A DNA stretch of 64,000 bases from Janthinobacterium sp. 67 (GTDB lineage: Bacteria > Pseudomonadota > Gammaproteobacteria > Burkholderiales > Burkholderiaceae_D), in contig NZ_PGES01000001.1 of the NCBI RefSeq assembly GCF_002797895.1, positions 5,084,001 through 5,148,000 on the forward strand. The letters are read 5' to 3'. Below the pieces are notes generated by a model. That model ran no database searches and was not told the DNA's origin. It was given only the letters and a program-made list of their open reading frames with translations. Position numbers and translations under genes: made by a program. The first letter of the stretch is position 1, and each line of letters starts with the position of its first letter. Below are positions 1 to 11,098 of this stretch, one piece after another.

Positions 1-10
1 GGATCGCCTC

Positions 11-1441
11 ATGCACGCAAGCCTGACGGAACTGATGCCATCGCTGCAAGGCGCGCAGCTGACGGGCGACGCCGTTTTTGACGGCGTCTCGACCGACAGC
101 CGCAGCGCCCCGGCCGGCTCGCTGTTCGTCGCCCTGCGCGGCGAGAGTTTCGACGCCCACGATTTCCTCGATCAGGTGGCCGCGCGCGGCGTCGCCGCCG
201 TGGTGGTCGAGCGCCTGCCCGAAGGCTGGGACAGCGGCAAGGTGCCGGCCATCGTGGTGGCCGATACCTTGGTGGCGCTGGGCCGCATTGCCAACCACTG
301 GCGCGGCCGCTTCAATTTGCCTGTCATCGGCGTCACCGGCAGCAACGGCAAGACCACCGTCAAGGAGATGATTTCGTCCATCCTGGCGGCGGCCTTCGGC
401 GAAGAAGGCCGGCTGGCCACGCGCGGCAACCTGAATAACGAGATCGGCGTGCCGCTGACCCTGTTCCGCCTGAGCGGGGAGCACAAGGCGGCCGTCATCG
501 AGATGGGCATGAACCATCCTGGCGAGATCGCCCGCCTGGCCGCGATTGCCGCGCCGACCCTGGCGATGGTCAACAACGCGCAGCGCGAACACCAGGAATT
601 CATGCATACGGTGGAAGCCGTGGCGCGCGAGAACGGCGCCGCGCTGGCGGCCCTGGCCGACGACGGCGTGGCCGTCTTCCCGCATGGCGACGAATTCACA
701 CCCGTGTGGCGCGAGCTGGCCGGCGCTCGCGCCGTCATCACCTTCGGCCTGTCGAAAGACGCCGACGTCAGTTGCACGCACCGCGCGGCCGAGGATTTTG
801 GCAGCGACCTGTTCGTCAGCGTGCGCGCACGGGACGGCGGCTTGCGCCAGTTTTTTGTCGGCCTGCAGGCGGCGGGCGAACACAATGTGCGCAATGCGCT
901 GGCGGCCGTGGCATGCGCCGTCGGCGCCGGCATCGCCATCGAACATATTCAGCAGGGCCTGGAGGCATTTTCTCCCGTGAATGGCCGCCTGCAGAAAAAA
1001 CGTGCCGCCAATGGCGCCACCATCATCGACGACACGTATAACGCCAATCCGGATTCGGCGCGCGCGGCCATCGATGTGCTGGCGCAGGCCGCGGCACCAC
1101 GCATCCTGGTGCTTGGCGAGATGGGCGAAGTCGGCACGCAGGGGCAGCAGTTCCACGAAGAGATCGGCGCCTACGCCGCCGCCAAAGGCATCGAACACGT
1201 GCTGGCGACGGGCGGCCTGGCGCGCCATCTGGTCAATGCGGCGCAGGTCGCCGCGAGCCGGGAATCAGGCACGGTCGTGGAGTATTTCGAACAGTTCGAC
1301 GGTTTGCTGGCGGCGCTCGATGCGCATTTGTCCGGCCGTTCGGATGCAACAGTATTAATCAAGGGCTCCCGTTTCATGAAGATGGAACGGGCCGTGCAGC
1401 ATTTGATTGGTTCAAACAACAATAACAAGGAAGCTCACTAA
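11..1441 (+). CDS. murF: UDP-N-acetylmuramoyl-tripeptide--D-alanyl-D-alanine ligase MurF
   Basis: MurF adds D-Ala-D-Ala to UDP-MurNAc-tripeptide in the cytoplasm, the last cytoplasmic step of the peptide stem. The 476-residue product has the Mur-ligase N-domain ([16 protein letters not shown] near residue 27), an ATP-binding loop [10 protein letters not shown] at about 107-116, and the central and C-terminal Mur ligase domains ([10 protein letters not shown] is typical of MurF). It is the first gene of the dcw run seen here; mraY begins 2 bases after its stop. The reading frame is still open back to base 2, so the true start could lie just upstream of the window. ATG at 11 gives a normal family length. 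Confidence 0.96.
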   Translation: MHASLTELMPSLQGAQLTGDAVFDGVSTDSRSAPAGSLFVALRGESFDAHDFLDQVAARGVAAVVVERLPEGWDSGKVPAIVVADTLVALGRIANHWRGRFNLPVIGVTGSNGKTTVKEMISSILAAAFGEEGRLATRGNLNNEIGVPLTLFRLSGEHKAAVIEMGMNHPGEIARLAAIAAPTLAMVNNAQREHQEFMHTVEAVARENGAALAALADDGVAVFPHGDEFTPVWRELAGARAVITFGLSKDADVSCTHRAAEDFGSDLFVSVRARDGGLRQFFVGLQAAGEHNVRNALAAVACAVGAGIAIEHIQQGLEAFSPVNGRLQKKRAANGATIIDDTYNANPDSARAAIDVLAQAAAPRILVLGEMGEVGTQGQQFHEEIGAYAAAKGIEHVLATGGLARHLVNAAQVAASRESGTVVEYFEQFDGLLAALDAHLSGRSDATVLIKGSRFMKMERAVQHLIGSNNNNKEAH

Positions 1442-1443
1442 TC

Positions 1444-2619
1444 ATGCTGCTCTGGCTCGCTCATTATTTCCAGGACGACATTGGCCCACTGCGGGTCTTT
1501 AACTTCATCACGTTCCGCGCCGTCTTCGCCACCCTGACGGCGATCCTGATCGGCCTGTGCGCCGGTCCCGCCGTGATCCGCATGCTCACGCGCATGAAGG
1601 TCGGCCAGGCCGTGCGTACGGACGGCCCGCAAACGCATCTGAAAAAACACGGCACGCCCACCATGGGCGGTGTGCTGATCCTCATCGCCATCGGCATTTC
1701 CACCCTGCTGTGGGCCGACCTGTCGAACCGCTTCATCTGGCCGGTCTTGATCGTCACCCTGGGCTTTGGCGCCGTCGGCTGGGCCGACGACTACCGCAAG
1801 GTGGTGCACCAGGACCCGGAAGGCATGCGCTCGCGCGAAAAATACTTCTGGCAGTCGCTGATCGGCATCGTCGCCGCGTTTTACCTGGCGTTTTCCGTCT
1901 CCGTGTCGGAACCTGACGCGGGCCACGTGTGGAATCTGATCTACGCCTGGGTACAGTCCGGCTTCGCCATGGACCTGCCGCCGAAGGCCGATCTGATCGT
2001 ACCGTTCTTCAAGACCATCAGCTATCCGTTGGGCGTGTGGGGTTTCATCGCGCTGACCTATTGCGTCATCGTCGGCACCAGCAACGCCGTCAATTTTACC
2101 GATGGTCTCGATGGCCTGGCCATCATGCCGACCGTGATGGTGGGCACCGCCCTGGGCCTGTTCGCCTACCTGACGGGTAACGCCACCTATGCGCGCTACC
2201 TGTTCATCCCGCACATTCCGGGCGCCGGCGAACTGGTGATCTTCTGCGGCGCGCTGGCCGGTTCCGGCCTGGCCTTCCTCTGGTATAACACGCACCCCGC
2301 GAAAGTGTTCATGGGCGACGTGGGCGCGCTGGCACTGGGCGGCGCACTGGGCACCATCGCCGTCATCGTGCGTCAGGAAATCGTCCTGTTCATCATGGGC
2401 GGCATCTTCGTCGTCGAAACGCTGTCCGTGATCATCCAGGTCGTCTGGTTCAAGTACACCAAGAAGCGCTTTGGCGCCGGCCGCCGCGTCTTCCTGATGG
2501 CGCCATTGCATCACCATTTTGAACAAAAAGGCTGGAAAGAGACGCAGGTTGTCGTGCGTTTCTGGATCATCACCATGATGCTGGTGCTGCTCGGCCTGAC
2601 CACCTTGAAGCTGCGCTGA
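1444..2619 (+). CDS. mraY: Phospho-N-acetylmuramoyl-pentapeptide transferase MraY
   Basis: MraY is the integral membrane enzyme that transfers phospho-MurNAc-pentapeptide to undecaprenyl phosphate, giving lipid I. The 391-residue protein is hydrophobic with about ten membrane segments. It carries the catalytic Asp pair in [10 protein letters not shown] (D115, D116), the NFTDGLDGL motif (about 217-225), [12 protein letters not shown] and the MAPLHHHFE histidine loop. It starts 2 bases after murF and its stop overlaps the murD start by one base, so translation is probably coupled. Length is slightly above the E. coli enzyme (360), within the betaproteobacterial range. Confidence 0.97.
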   Translation: MLLWLAHYFQDDIGPLRVFNFITFRAVFATLTAILIGLCAGPAVIRMLTRMKVGQAVRTDGPQTHLKKHGTPTMGGVLILIAIGISTLLWADLSNRFIWPVLIVTLGFGAVGWADDYRKVVHQDPEGMRSREKYFWQSLIGIVAAFYLAFSVSVSEPDAGHVWNLIYAWVQSGFAMDLPPKADLIVPFFKTISYPLGVWGFIALTYCVIVGTSNAVNFTDGLDGLAIMPTVMVGTALGLFAYLTGNATYARYLFIPHIPGAGELVIFCGALAGSGLAFLWYNTHPAKVFMGDVGALALGGALGTIAVIVRQEIVLFIMGGIFVVETLSVIIQVVWFKYTKKRFGAGRRVFLMAPLHHHFEQKGWKETQVVVRFWIITMMLVLLGLTTLKLR

Positions 2620-4175
2620 TGATGTACGACGCTAAAACCGCACTGGTACTGGGCCTCGGCGAATCGGGGCTGGCGATGGCCCTGTGGCTGGCCCGCAGCG
2701 GTGCGCTGGTCCGCGTGGCAGATACAAGGGAAACCCCTGAGCGCCTGGCCGCGCTGCAGGCCGCCGTGCCGCAGGCGCAGTTCATCGCCGGCGCCTTCAC
2801 GGCCGACCTGCTCGATGGCGTCGATTTCGTCGCCGTCAGCCCTGGCCTGGCGCCGCAGCGCGAACTGGCGCACATCGTGCCGGCCGCAGCTGAAAAGAAT
2901 ATCCCCGTGTGGGGCGAGATCGAACTGTTCGCGCAGGCGCTGGCCGCGCTCAAGGCGGAACGCGGCTATGCGCCGAAAGTCGTCGCCATCACGGGCACGA
3001 ATGGCAAGACGACGGTGACCAGCCTGGTGGGTCTGCTGTGCGAACGCGCGGGCCTGGCCACGCGCGTGGCCGGCAATATCAGCCCGGCCGCGCTCGACGT
3101 GCTGCGCGAAGTGCTCGACGCCGAACCGGCGCCACAGCCTGTGGCTGAAGGAGAAGAAGCGGCGGAACCCGTCGCCAGCACCCTGCCGCAGGCGTGGATA
3201 CTCGAGCTGTCCAGCTTCCAGCTGCACACGACGTTCAGTCTGCAGGCCGATGCGGCCACGGTCCTGAACCTGTCGCAGGATCACCTGGACTGGCATGGCG
3301 ACATGGCCGCCTACGCAGCCGACAAGGCGCGCATCTTCGGCGACGAGACCGTGCGCATCCTGAACCGCGACGATGCGGCCGTCATGCACATGGCCGATCC
3401 GCTGGTCGAGACGATCACCTTCGGCACGGGCGAGCCGGCGGAAGTGGACAGCTTTGGCCTGGTCAATGAACGCGGTATCTTCTGGCTGGCGCAAGCCGTG
3501 CCCAGCGAAGAAGTGATCGAGAAAAAGCGCAGGAAGAACGATCCGGCGCCGGAACCGGTGCCGACGATGGCGAAAAAACTGATGCCGGCCGACGCGCTGA
3601 AAATCCGCGGCCAGCACAACGCTTCGAATGCGCTGGCGGCGCTGGCCCTGTGCCGCGCCATCGGTTTGCCATTCGCGCCGCTGCTGCACGGCTTGCGCGA
3701 ATACCAGGGCGAGCCGCACCGCGTGGAGCTGATCACGGCCGTCAATGACGTCGAATACTACGACGACAGCAAGGGCACGAACGTGGGCGCGACAGTGGCC
3801 GCGCTGTTCGGCCTGGGCAAGGCGTTTGGCGGCGCGGAACAGCGCCTGGTGCTGATCGCCGGCGGCGACGGCAAGGGGCAGGATTTCTCGCCGCTGGCTG
3901 AACCCGTGTCGCGCTATGTGCGCGCCGTGGTGCTGATCGGCCGCGATGCGCCTGCGCTGCGCGCTGCCCTCGAGCCTGCCGGCGTGGACATCGTCGACTG
4001 CGCCACCTTGCCGGAAGCCGTCAAGCGCGCCAGCAGCCTGGCGCTGGCCGGCGATGCCGTGCTGCTGTCGCCCGCGTGCGCCAGCCTGGACATGTTCAAG
4101 AACTATGCGCACCGCGCGCAGGTGTTTGTCGACGCCGTGCGCGACATCGCCCTGGAAAACGGACAGGATATCTGA
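2619..4175 (+). CDS. murD: UDP-N-acetylmuramoylalanine--D-glutamate ligase MurD
   Basis: MurD adds D-Glu to UDP-MurNAc-L-Ala in the cytoplasm. The protein has the N-terminal Rossmann-like UDP domain ([10 protein letters not shown], about 10-20), the ATP loop ITGTNGKTT (about 124-132), and the ELSSFQL and DDSKGTN motifs of MurD. At 518 residues it is much longer than E. coli MurD (438). The extra length includes two hydrophilic Pro/Glu/Lys-rich segments at about 168-190 and 296-323 that look like surface loops. Two ATG codons sit in tandem at the start (2619 and 2622). The stop overlaps the ftsW start. Confidence 0.96.
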   Translation: MMYDAKTALVLGLGESGLAMALWLARSGALVRVADTRETPERLAALQAAVPQAQFIAGAFTADLLDGVDFVAVSPGLAPQRELAHIVPAAAEKNIPVWGEIELFAQALAALKAERGYAPKVVAITGTNGKTTVTSLVGLLCERAGLATRVAGNISPAALDVLREVLDAEPAPQPVAEGEEAAEPVASTLPQAWILELSSFQLHTTFSLQADAATVLNLSQDHLDWHGDMAAYAADKARIFGDETVRILNRDDAAVMHMADPLVETITFGTGEPAEVDSFGLVNERGIFWLAQAVPSEEVIEKKRRKNDPAPEPVPTMAKKLMPADALKIRGQHNASNALAALALCRAIGLPFAPLLHGLREYQGEPHRVELITAVNDVEYYDDSKGTNVGATVAALFGLGKAFGGAEQRLVLIAGGDGKGQDFSPLAEPVSRYVRAVVLIGRDAPALRAALEPAGVDIVDCATLPEAVKRASSLALAGDAVLLSPACASLDMFKNYAHRAQVFVDAVRDIALENGQDI

Positions 4176-5386
4176 TGGCCTTCCAACTGCCCTTCAGCTT
4201 TGGTTCCGGCTCGGCTGCCAAGCCGCTGGATAGCCGCGCGCGGCAGTCGAAGATGATGGACTACGACAAGCCGCTGGTGTGGGTCGTCCTGCTGCTCATG
4301 TTGCTGGGCATGGTGATGGTGTATTCGGCGTCGATCTCGCTGTCGGACGCGCGCAAGTTCGCCGCCTACACGAACAATTATTTTGTCGTGCGCCAGGCGC
4401 TGTTCATCGGCGTGTCGGTGATCGTTGGCGCGATGGTATTCCGCATCCCCGTCGCCACCTGGCAAAAGATGGCGCCGTGGCTGTTCATCGGCACCCTGGT
4501 GCTGCTGGTGATGGTGCTGATCCCGGGCCTGGGCGTATCGGTCAACGGCGGGCGCCGGTGGCTGAATTTGCCGGGCCTGCGGCCGCAGCCGTCCGAGCTG
4601 ATGAAGGTGGTGATGGTGCTGTACGCGGCCGATTACACGGTGCGCAAGCAGGAATACATGCACAAGCTGACCAAGGGCTTCATGCCGATGGCGCTGGCCG
4701 TGAGCTTCGTCGGCCTGCTGCTGCTGATGGAGCCCGACCTGGGCGCTTTCGGCGTGATCGTCTGCATTGCCATGGGCATCCTGTTTTTGGGCGGCGTCAA
4801 CGCCATCTGGTTCGGCGGCATCGGCGCCATGCTGACGGCGATCTTCGTCACCATCATCGCCCTGTCGAAATTCCGCCGCGAGCGGTTTTTTGCGTATCTC
4901 GATCCGTGGCAGGAAGACAATGCATTGAACAAGGCTTACCAGCTGACGCACTCGCTGATCGCCTTCGGGCGCGGCGAACTGTTTGGCGTGGGCCTGGGCG
5001 GCAGCGTGGAAAAACTCCATTACCTGCCTGAAGCGCACACGGACTTCTTGCTGGCCGTGATCGGCGAGGAACTGGGCCTGGTCGGCGTGCTGGTCGTGAT
5101 CGGCATGTTCTACTGGATTATCAAGCGGGCGTTTGACATCGGCCGCCAGGCGATCGCCATCGACCAGACCTTCGCGGGCCTGACGGCGAAGGGCATCGCC
5201 ATCTGGATCGGCGTGCAGACCTTCATCAACATGGGCGTGAACCTGGGCCTGCTGCCGACCAAGGGCCTGACCTTGCCCCTGATGAGTTATGGCGGCACGG
5301 GCGTACTGATTAACTGTATCGGCCTGGCGATTTTGCTGCGCATCGATTACGAAAACCGGATCCTGATGCGCGGAGGCCGGCTATGA
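4175..5386 (+). CDS. ftsW: Lipid II glycosyltransferase / division protein FtsW
   Basis: FtsW is the SEDS-family septal peptidoglycan polymerase acting with the divisome transpeptidase in the inner membrane. Starting at ATG 4175, which overlaps the murD stop by one base, gives 403 residues beginning [12 protein letters not shown]. An in-frame ATG further upstream inside murD is ignored. The sequence shows a short cytoplasmic N-terminus and then about ten membrane segments. It has SEDS motifs such as [27 protein letters not shown] and the [17 protein letters not shown] stretch. It overlaps murG by 4 bases. Confidence 0.96.
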   Translation: MAFQLPFSFGSGSAAKPLDSRARQSKMMDYDKPLVWVVLLLMLLGMVMVYSASISLSDARKFAAYTNNYFVVRQALFIGVSVIVGAMVFRIPVATWQKMAPWLFIGTLVLLVMVLIPGLGVSVNGGRRWLNLPGLRPQPSELMKVVMVLYAADYTVRKQEYMHKLTKGFMPMALAVSFVGLLLLMEPDLGAFGVIVCIAMGILFLGGVNAIWFGGIGAMLTAIFVTIIALSKFRRERFFAYLDPWQEDNALNKAYQLTHSLIAFGRGELFGVGLGGSVEKLHYLPEAHTDFLLAVIGEELGLVGVLVVIGMFYWIIKRAFDIGRQAIAIDQTFAGLTAKGIAIWIGVQTFINMGVNLGLLPTKGLTLPLMSYGGTGVLINCIGLAILLRIDYENRILMRGGRL

Positions 5387-6477
5387 ACAACGTGACGAAC
5401 TTGAAGACGACGAAAAGACTGATGATCATGGCGGCCGGTACCGGCGGCCATATCTTCCCTGGCCTGGCAATTGCGCAAACGATGCGCGCGCGCGGCTGGG
5501 AAGTGAGCTGGCTGGGCACGACCCACGGCATGGAACAGGACCTGGTGCCGAAAAGCGGCATTCCCATGGATGCGATTGAATTTTCCGGCATGCGCGGCAA
5601 AGGTCTGGCGCACACGCTCAAGGGCGGCTTCAAGATGCTGGCCAGCTTCTTTGCCATCCGCCGTTTTATCGCGCGCCGCAAGCCGGACGTGGTGATGGGC
5701 ATGGGTGGGTATGTGACGGTGCCGGGCGGGCTGATGGCGCGCCTGAAGGGCGTGCCGCTGGTGCTGGTCAATGCCGACGCGGCCCTGCTGTTGTCGAACA
5801 AGACGCTGGTGCCGCTGGCGCAGCAAGTATGCTTCGGCTTTCCGGCCGATTTCGGCAGCGCCGCCGGCAAGGCCGTCGTCACGGGCAATCCCGTGCGCGC
5901 CGAGATCCTGGCCATGGCGCCGCCGGCGCTTCGCTTCGCGGGCCGCAACGGACCGCTGCGCATCCTGGTGGTGGGCGGCAGCCTGGGCGCGAAAGCGCTG
6001 AACGACAATCTGCCCGCCGCGCTGGCCCTGATGCCGGAAGCCGAGCGTCCGCTGGTGACGCACCAGTCGGGCAAGAAGAATATCGACGCCCTGCATGCCG
6101 CGTATGCGCGGGCGGGCGTGCAAGCCAATGTGGTCGATTTCATCGACGACATGGCCAGGGCATATACCGAAGCCGACCTGGTGATTTGCCGCGCAGGCGC
6201 CATCACCCTGTCGGAACTGACGGCGGCTGGCGTGGCCAGCGTGCTCGTGCCGCTGGTGGCATCGACCACCAGCCACCAGCGCGACAACGCGCAATGGATG
6301 GCGAAACAAGGCGCGGCGATTCATCTGCCGCAGACGGAAATGAGTGCGGCGTCGCTGAGCACATTGCTGGCGTCCCTGACGCGGGATACCTGCCAGCACA
6401 TGGCGCAAGCGGCGCTGGCAGCAGGCAAGCGCGACGCCAATGAGGCGATCGCACACGTATTGGAAAAACTGGCATGA
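5383..6477 (+). CDS. murG: UDP-GlcNAc:lipid I N-acetylglucosaminyltransferase MurG
   Basis: MurG is the peripheral membrane GT28 enzyme that converts lipid I to lipid II. The 364-residue protein has the N-terminal glycine loop [13 protein letters not shown] (about 17-29), [12 protein letters not shown], the second glycine loop [13 protein letters not shown] and the UDP-GlcNAc binding [12 protein letters not shown] region. The start ATG overlaps the ftsW stop (ATGA arrangement), implying translational coupling. murC follows 10 bases after the stop, with a ribosome binding site at 6476-6480. Confidence 0.96.
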   Translation: MNNVTNLKTTKRLMIMAAGTGGHIFPGLAIAQTMRARGWEVSWLGTTHGMEQDLVPKSGIPMDAIEFSGMRGKGLAHTLKGGFKMLASFFAIRRFIARRKPDVVMGMGGYVTVPGGLMARLKGVPLVLVNADAALLLSNKTLVPLAQQVCFGFPADFGSAAGKAVVTGNPVRAEILAMAPPALRFAGRNGPLRILVVGGSLGAKALNDNLPAALALMPEAERPLVTHQSGKKNIDALHAAYARAGVQANVVDFIDDMARAYTEADLVICRAGAITLSELTAAGVASVLVPLVASTTSHQRDNAQWMAKQGAAIHLPQTEMSAASLSTLLASLTRDTCQHMAQAALAAGKRDANEAIAHVLEKLA

Positions 6478-6487
6478 GGTTAGCTCT

Positions 6488-7891
6488 GTGAAGCATAAAG
6501 TAAACAATATCCACTTTGTCGGCATTGGCGGCAGCGGCATGAGCGGCATCGCCGAAGTGCTGGTCAACCTCGGCTACAAGGTGTCGGGCTCGGACCTGGG
6601 CAGCAATGCGGCGACGCAGCGCCTGGCGAGCCTGGGCGCGACCGTCATGCTCGGCCACGCGGCGGAGAACATCGGCGACGCCGATGCGGTGGTGACGTCG
6701 GGCGCCGTCCCGCAAGACAATCCGGAAGTGGCGGCCGCGCGCGCGCGCAAGATTCCGCTGGTGCCGCGCGCCGTGATGCTCGGTGAATTGATGCGCCTGA
6801 AACGCGGCATCGCGATTGCCGGCACGCACGGCAAGACGACGACGACCAGCCTGGTCGCTTCCGTGCTGGCGCAGGGCGGTCTCGACCCGACTTTCGTCAT
6901 CGGCGGCCGTTTGACCAGCGCCGGCGCGAACGCCAAGCTCGGTTCGGGCGACTACCTGGTGGCCGAAGCCGATGAATCGGACGCCTCGTTCCTGAACCTG
7001 ACGCCGATGATCGAAGTGATCACGAATATCGACGCCGATCACATGGATACGTACGAACACGATTTCGAAAAGCTCAAGCAAGCCTTCGTGCAGTTTACGC
7101 ACCGCTTGCCGTTCTATGGCCGCGCCATGCTGTGCATCGACGATCCGCACGTGCGCGCCATCATCCCGTCCGTGACCAAGCCCGTCACCACCTACGGCTT
7201 CGCGGAAGACGCGCAAGTGCGCGCCATCAATGCGCGCGCCGTGGGCCTGGAAATGCACTTCACCGTGCTGCAGGAAGGCTATCCGGATCTGGACGTGGTA
7301 CTGAACCAGCCCGGCATGCACAATGTGCAGAATGCCTGCTCGGCGATCGCAATCGCGCGCGAAATCGGCATCGCCGACAGCGCCACGCAGCAGGGCCTGG
7401 CCGAGTTCTCCGGCGTGGGCCGCCGCTTCACGCGCTACGGCGACGTGGCGCTGCCGAACGGCGGCAGCTTCGCCCTGGTCGACGATTTCGGCCATCACCC
7501 TGTGGAAACGGAAGTGACCCTGGCCGCTGCGCGCGCCGCCTATCCTGGCCGCCGTCTGGTACTGGCTTTCCAGCCGCACCGCTACAGCCGCACGCGCGAC
7601 CTGTTCGAGGATTTCGTCAAGGTGCTGGGCGCGCCCGACGTGCTGCTCTTGTCCGAAGTCTATGCGGCGGGCGAAGCGCCCATCGTCGCCGCTGACGGCC
7701 GCGCCCTGGCGCATGCGCTGCGCGCGCGCGGCAAGATCGAACCGATTTTCGTCGAGTCCATGACGGACATGGCCGACACCATCATGAGCGTGGCGCGCGA
7801 CGGCGACGTCGTGCTGACCATGGGAGCCGGCTCGATCAGCGGCATCCCGAATCAACTGACAACGTATCCATCCAACACTGTAAAGGCCTGA
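6488..7891 (+). CDS. murC: UDP-N-acetylmuramate--L-alanine ligase MurC (GTG start)
   Basis: MurC adds L-Ala to UDP-MurNAc, the first amino acid of the stem peptide. The GTG at 6488 is chosen because GAGGT at 6476-6480 lies 7 bases upstream and the family begins just there ([19 protein letters not shown]). The longer frame from 6440 would add a non-conserved tail inside murG. The product is 467 residues with the UDP-binding GIGGSGMSG loop (12-20), the ATP loop AGTHGKTTT (111-119), the DEADESD-type region ([10 protein letters not shown]) and DDFGHHPVE. The stop touches the ddlB start. Confidence 0.95.
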   Translation: MKHKVNNIHFVGIGGSGMSGIAEVLVNLGYKVSGSDLGSNAATQRLASLGATVMLGHAAENIGDADAVVTSGAVPQDNPEVAAARARKIPLVPRAVMLGELMRLKRGIAIAGTHGKTTTTSLVASVLAQGGLDPTFVIGGRLTSAGANAKLGSGDYLVAEADESDASFLNLTPMIEVITNIDADHMDTYEHDFEKLKQAFVQFTHRLPFYGRAMLCIDDPHVRAIIPSVTKPVTTYGFAEDAQVRAINARAVGLEMHFTVLQEGYPDLDVVLNQPGMHNVQNACSAIAIAREIGIADSATQQGLAEFSGVGRRFTRYGDVALPNGGSFALVDDFGHHPVETEVTLAAARAAYPGRRLVLAFQPHRYSRTRDLFEDFVKVLGAPDVLLLSEVYAAGEAPIVAADGRALAHALRARGKIEPIFVESMTDMADTIMSVARDGDVVLTMGAGSISGIPNQLTTYPSNTVKA

Positions 7892-7892
7892 T

Positions 7893-8861
7893 GTGAACCA
7901 AGCTTCAGCTATCGACGTAAAACAATTGGGCAAGGTCGGCGTCCTGTTCGGCGGCAGCTCGGCCGAGCGCGAAGTGTCGCTGATGTCCGGCACGGGCGTG
8001 CTGGCCGCTTTGAAAAGCCGCGGCGTGGACGCGCACGCGTTCGACACGGGCGAACGCAGCCTGGCCGAACTGGCCGCTGAAAAATTCGACCGCGTCTTTA
8101 TCGCGCTGCACGGCCGCTTCGGCGAAGACGGCAGCCTGCAGGGCGCGCTGGAGCAGCTGGGCATTCCCTACACGGGCAGCGGCGTGATGGCCTGCGCGGT
8201 GGGCATGGACAAGGTCTACACCAAGATGATCTGGCTGATGCACGAGCTGCCGACGCCGAAGTACGCGGTGCTCGATGACAGTTCCGACCTGGCCAAGGTG
8301 GCCGCGGAACTGGGCTTGCCGCTGATCGTCAAGCCACCGCATGAAGGTTCGAGCATCGGCATCACGACGGTCAACGAGGCATCGGCCTTCCAGGCGGCCT
8401 ACGACATCGCCGCCGGTCTCGATGATGCCGTGCTGGCTGAGGAATTCATCAGGGGCCGCGAATTCACCGTCGCGATCCTGGGCAAGGGCGCCACGGCGCG
8501 CGCGTTGCCGCCGATTGAAATCGTCGCGCCGCAAGGCAATTACGACTACCAGAACAAGTACTTCACGGACGACACGCAGTATTTCTGCCCGCCGCAGCTG
8601 GACCCGGCGATCGTGGCGGAGATGGAACGCATCGCCGTGGCAGCCTACCGCGCTCTCGGCTGCGAAGGCTGGGGACGGGTCGACGTGCTGATGCGCGCGG
8701 CCGACAGCAAGCTGTTTCTGCTGGAAGTGAACACCTCGCCAGGCATGACGGGACATTCGCTCGTGCCGATGGCGGCGCGCGCGGTGGGCATCAGCTATGA
8801 AGACCTGTGCCTGGAAATCGCCGCTGGCGCGCGTTTGAAAATGCACAAGGGACAGCACTGA
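7893..8861 (+). CDS. ddlB: D-alanine--D-alanine ligase Ddl (GTG start)
   Basis: This ATP-grasp enzyme makes D-Ala-D-Ala for MurF. The 322-residue protein has the N-terminal [17 protein letters not shown] motif, [15 protein letters not shown], the ATP-grasp core ([10 protein letters not shown]) and the C-terminal metal-binding [18 protein letters not shown] at 7893 is the plausible start. The ATG at 7891 is immediately followed by a stop in its frame. It is tightly packed, 1 base after the murC stop and 1 base before ftsQ. Confidence 0.95.
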   Translation: MNQASAIDVKQLGKVGVLFGGSSAEREVSLMSGTGVLAALKSRGVDAHAFDTGERSLAELAAEKFDRVFIALHGRFGEDGSLQGALEQLGIPYTGSGVMACAVGMDKVYTKMIWLMHELPTPKYAVLDDSSDLAKVAAELGLPLIVKPPHEGSSIGITTVNEASAFQAAYDIAAGLDDAVLAEEFIRGREFTVAILGKGATARALPPIEIVAPQGNYDYQNKYFTDDTQYFCPPQLDPAIVAEMERIAVAAYRALGCEGWGRVDVLMRAADSKLFLLEVNTSPGMTGHSLVPMAARAVGISYEDLCLEIAAGARLKMHKGQH

Positions 8862-8862
8862 T

Positions 8863-9675
8863 ATGTGGCATGACGCTAAAAGCCTCAATACGACTGCCAA
8901 CGGCTTGCTGGCCGCGGTTCTGGTCGTGTGCGTGGCAGCCGGCGTCTGGTGGGTGTCGCAGCGTCCCATGTTCGACCTGCGCACGATCAAGGTGGAAAGC
9001 GCGGACGACAAGGGCCTGCGCCACGTGAATTACCTGACCCTGCGCAGCGGCACCTTGGGCCGCATCAAGGGCAATTTTTTCACGACCAACCTCGATAGCG
9101 TGCGCGGCGTGTTCGAATCGGTACCCTGGGTACGCCGTGCCAGCGTGCGGCGCGAGTGGCCGAACCAGCTGATCGTGGCGCTGGAAGAACACGAAGCGCT
9201 GGGCACCTGGGGCGAGGATGGACGCCTGCTGTCGGTCAAGGGCGACGTGTTTACGGCGAACGTGGCCGAAGCGGAAGACGACCATGAATTGCCGGCGTTT
9301 GCCGGCCCCGATGGCAGCGAGAAGGAAGTACTGGCCACCTACGTGCAGCTGGCGAAGTGGTTTGCGCCGCTGAAGATGGTGCCGGAAACCCTGTCGTTGT
9401 CGAGCCGCTATGCGTGGACGGTGAAACTGAATAACGGCATGAGCGTGGCGCTGGGGCGCGAGCAGAATCATACGACCCTGAAGGCGCGGGTCGACCGGCT
9501 GGTGGGTATCTATCCGCAACTGGCGAGCCGGCTGGAAAATATCGACACGATCGATATGCGCTACCAGAATGGCCTGGCGCTCAGTTCCGCCGGCCTGGTG
9601 ATACCGGCCGAAGGCAAGGATGGCAAGCCAGTGATGAAGAAGAAAAACAGCAGTCCGATTAAAAAACCGACTTAA
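8863..9675 (+). CDS. ftsQ: Cell division protein FtsQ
   Basis: FtsQ is a bitopic inner-membrane divisome scaffold linking FtsB/FtsL. The 270-residue protein has a short cytoplasmic N-terminus, one membrane segment at about 14-32 (LLAAVLVVCVAAGVWWV), a POTRA domain (about 38-105) and the beta domain. The VPWVRRASVRREWPNQL segment is characteristic. It has a Lys-rich C-terminal tail. Its stop lies 36 bases before ftsA. Confidence 0.93.
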   Translation: MWHDAKSLNTTANGLLAAVLVVCVAAGVWWVSQRPMFDLRTIKVESADDKGLRHVNYLTLRSGTLGRIKGNFFTTNLDSVRGVFESVPWVRRASVRREWPNQLIVALEEHEALGTWGEDGRLLSVKGDVFTANVAEAEDDHELPAFAGPDGSEKEVLATYVQLAKWFAPLKMVPETLSLSSRYAWTVKLNNGMSVALGREQNHTTLKARVDRLVGIYPQLASRLENIDTIDMRYQNGLALSSAGLVIPAEGKDGKPVMKKKNSSPIKKPT

Positions 9676-9711
9676 CTTAATAATTTATAGCCCATACATT
9701 AGGCGACAGAA

Positions 9712-10944
9712 ATGACAAAAGACGCGAAAAACCTGATCGTCGGCCTCGACATCGGCACCTCGAAAGTGGTGGCGGTGGTAGCCGAAGTGATGTCCGACGG
9801 GCGCCACGAAGTGATCGGGCTGGGCCAGCACGAATCGAAGGGCCTGAAAAAGGGCGTGGTGGTCAATATCGAGGCCACGGTGGAGTCCATCCAGCGCGCG
9901 CTGGAAGAGGCCGAGCTGATGGCCGACTGCAAGATCCGCAATGTGTACGCGGGCATTGCGGGCAGCCATATCCGCAGCTTCAATTCCAGCGGCATGGTGG
10001 CCATCAAGGACAAGGAAGTGACGGCGACCGACGTGGCGCGCGTCATCGAGACGGCAAAAGCGGTTAACATTCCGACCGATCAGCAATTGCTGCACACGGT
10101 GCCGCAAGAGTTCATCGTCGACAGCCAGGAAGACGTGCGCGAGCCTATCGGCATGAGCGGCATCCGCCTGGAGGTGAAGGTGCACATCGTCACCGGCGCC
10201 GTGTCGGCGGTGCAGAACATCGTCAAGTGCGTGCGCCGCTGCGGCCTGGAAGTGTCGGACCTGATCCTGCAGCCGATGGCGTCCGCCGATGCGGTGCTCA
10301 CGCCCGACGAGAAGGAACTGGGCGTGGTGCTGATCGACATCGGCGGCGGCACGACCGATGTGGCGGTATTCTCCGATGGCGCGATCCGCCATACGGCAGT
10401 CATTCCCATCGCCGGCGATCAGATCACCAACGACATCGCCATGGCCTTGCGTACCCCGACCGCGGAAGCGGAAGAAATCAAGATCCGCTATGGCGTGGCC
10501 AAGCAGGTCCTGGCCGACCCCGGCGAATCGCTGGAAGTGCCTGGCCTGGGCGACCGCGGCCCGCGCAACCTGTCGCGCCAGGCGCTGGCGGCAGTGATCG
10601 AACCGCGTGTCGAAGAGCTGTTCGCCATGGTGCACCAGGTGGTGCGCGAATCCGGTTACGAAGGCGTGCTGTCGTCGGGCATCGTGCTCACGGGCGGCAC
10701 GTCCATCATGCCCGGCATGGTGGAAATGGCGGAAGACATTTTCCTGAAACCGGCGCGCTTGGGCACGCCCGAGTATCGGGGCCAGCTGGCCGACGTGGTG
10801 CGCAGTCCGCGCTATGCCACGGTATTGGGCCTGCTGCTGGAAGCGAAGAAGCAATACCTGCGCGGCCACATCGTGACGCGTCAGGACGGCTCGGTGAAGG
10901 CAGTCTGGCAGCGCATGAAGGAATGGTTTTTAGGGAATTTTTAA
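9712..10944 (+). CDS. ftsA: Cell division protein FtsA
   Basis: FtsA is the actin-like ATPase that tethers FtsZ filaments to the inner membrane. The 410-residue protein has the phosphate-1 motif VGLDIGTSKV (about 10-19), phosphate-2 VLIDIGGGTTDVAVF and the adenosine motif GIVLTGGTSIMPG. Its C-terminal amphipathic membrane-targeting helix reads VWQRMKEWFLGNF. It follows ftsQ directly and precedes ftsZ. Confidence 0.96.
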   Translation: MTKDAKNLIVGLDIGTSKVVAVVAEVMSDGRHEVIGLGQHESKGLKKGVVVNIEATVESIQRALEEAELMADCKIRNVYAGIAGSHIRSFNSSGMVAIKDKEVTATDVARVIETAKAVNIPTDQQLLHTVPQEFIVDSQEDVREPIGMSGIRLEVKVHIVTGAVSAVQNIVKCVRRCGLEVSDLILQPMASADAVLTPDEKELGVVLIDIGGGTTDVAVFSDGAIRHTAVIPIAGDQITNDIAMALRTPTAEAEEIKIRYGVAKQVLADPGESLEVPGLGDRGPRNLSRQALAAVIEPRVEELFAMVHQVVRESGYEGVLSSGIVLTGGTSIMPGMVEMAEDIFLKPARLGTPEYRGQLADVVRSPRYATVLGLLLEAKKQYLRGHIVTRQDGSVKAVWQRMKEWFLGNF

Positions 10945-11098
10945 GGGCATGATTTTCGCCCGGCAGCACAGGTTTTTTGGCAGCATCGCAGGTACACACA
11001 CATAACTTTATTTTATATTTAACCGCAGTTTTCAATCTCCAGTTCTCCTACCAATATGAGGCCTGGCGCTTGGAAACCGCATCTGATAGGAGCACATC
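10945..11098 (+). promoter_or_regulatory. ftsA-ftsZ intergenic leader
   Basis: This 154-base gap is by far the largest inside the dcw run, is AT-richer than its surroundings, and ends in a good ribosome binding site (ATAGGAGCACATC just before ATG 11099). The position and composition suggest a dedicated ftsZ promoter, which many proteobacteria have. I could not fix a -35/-10 pair with confidence (TTGGCA at 10977 is one weak candidate). Confidence 0.35.

Noticed and set aside
2511..4112. Long minus-strand frame opposite murD
   Set aside because: Mirror of an essential gene, no motifs, no ribosome binding site.
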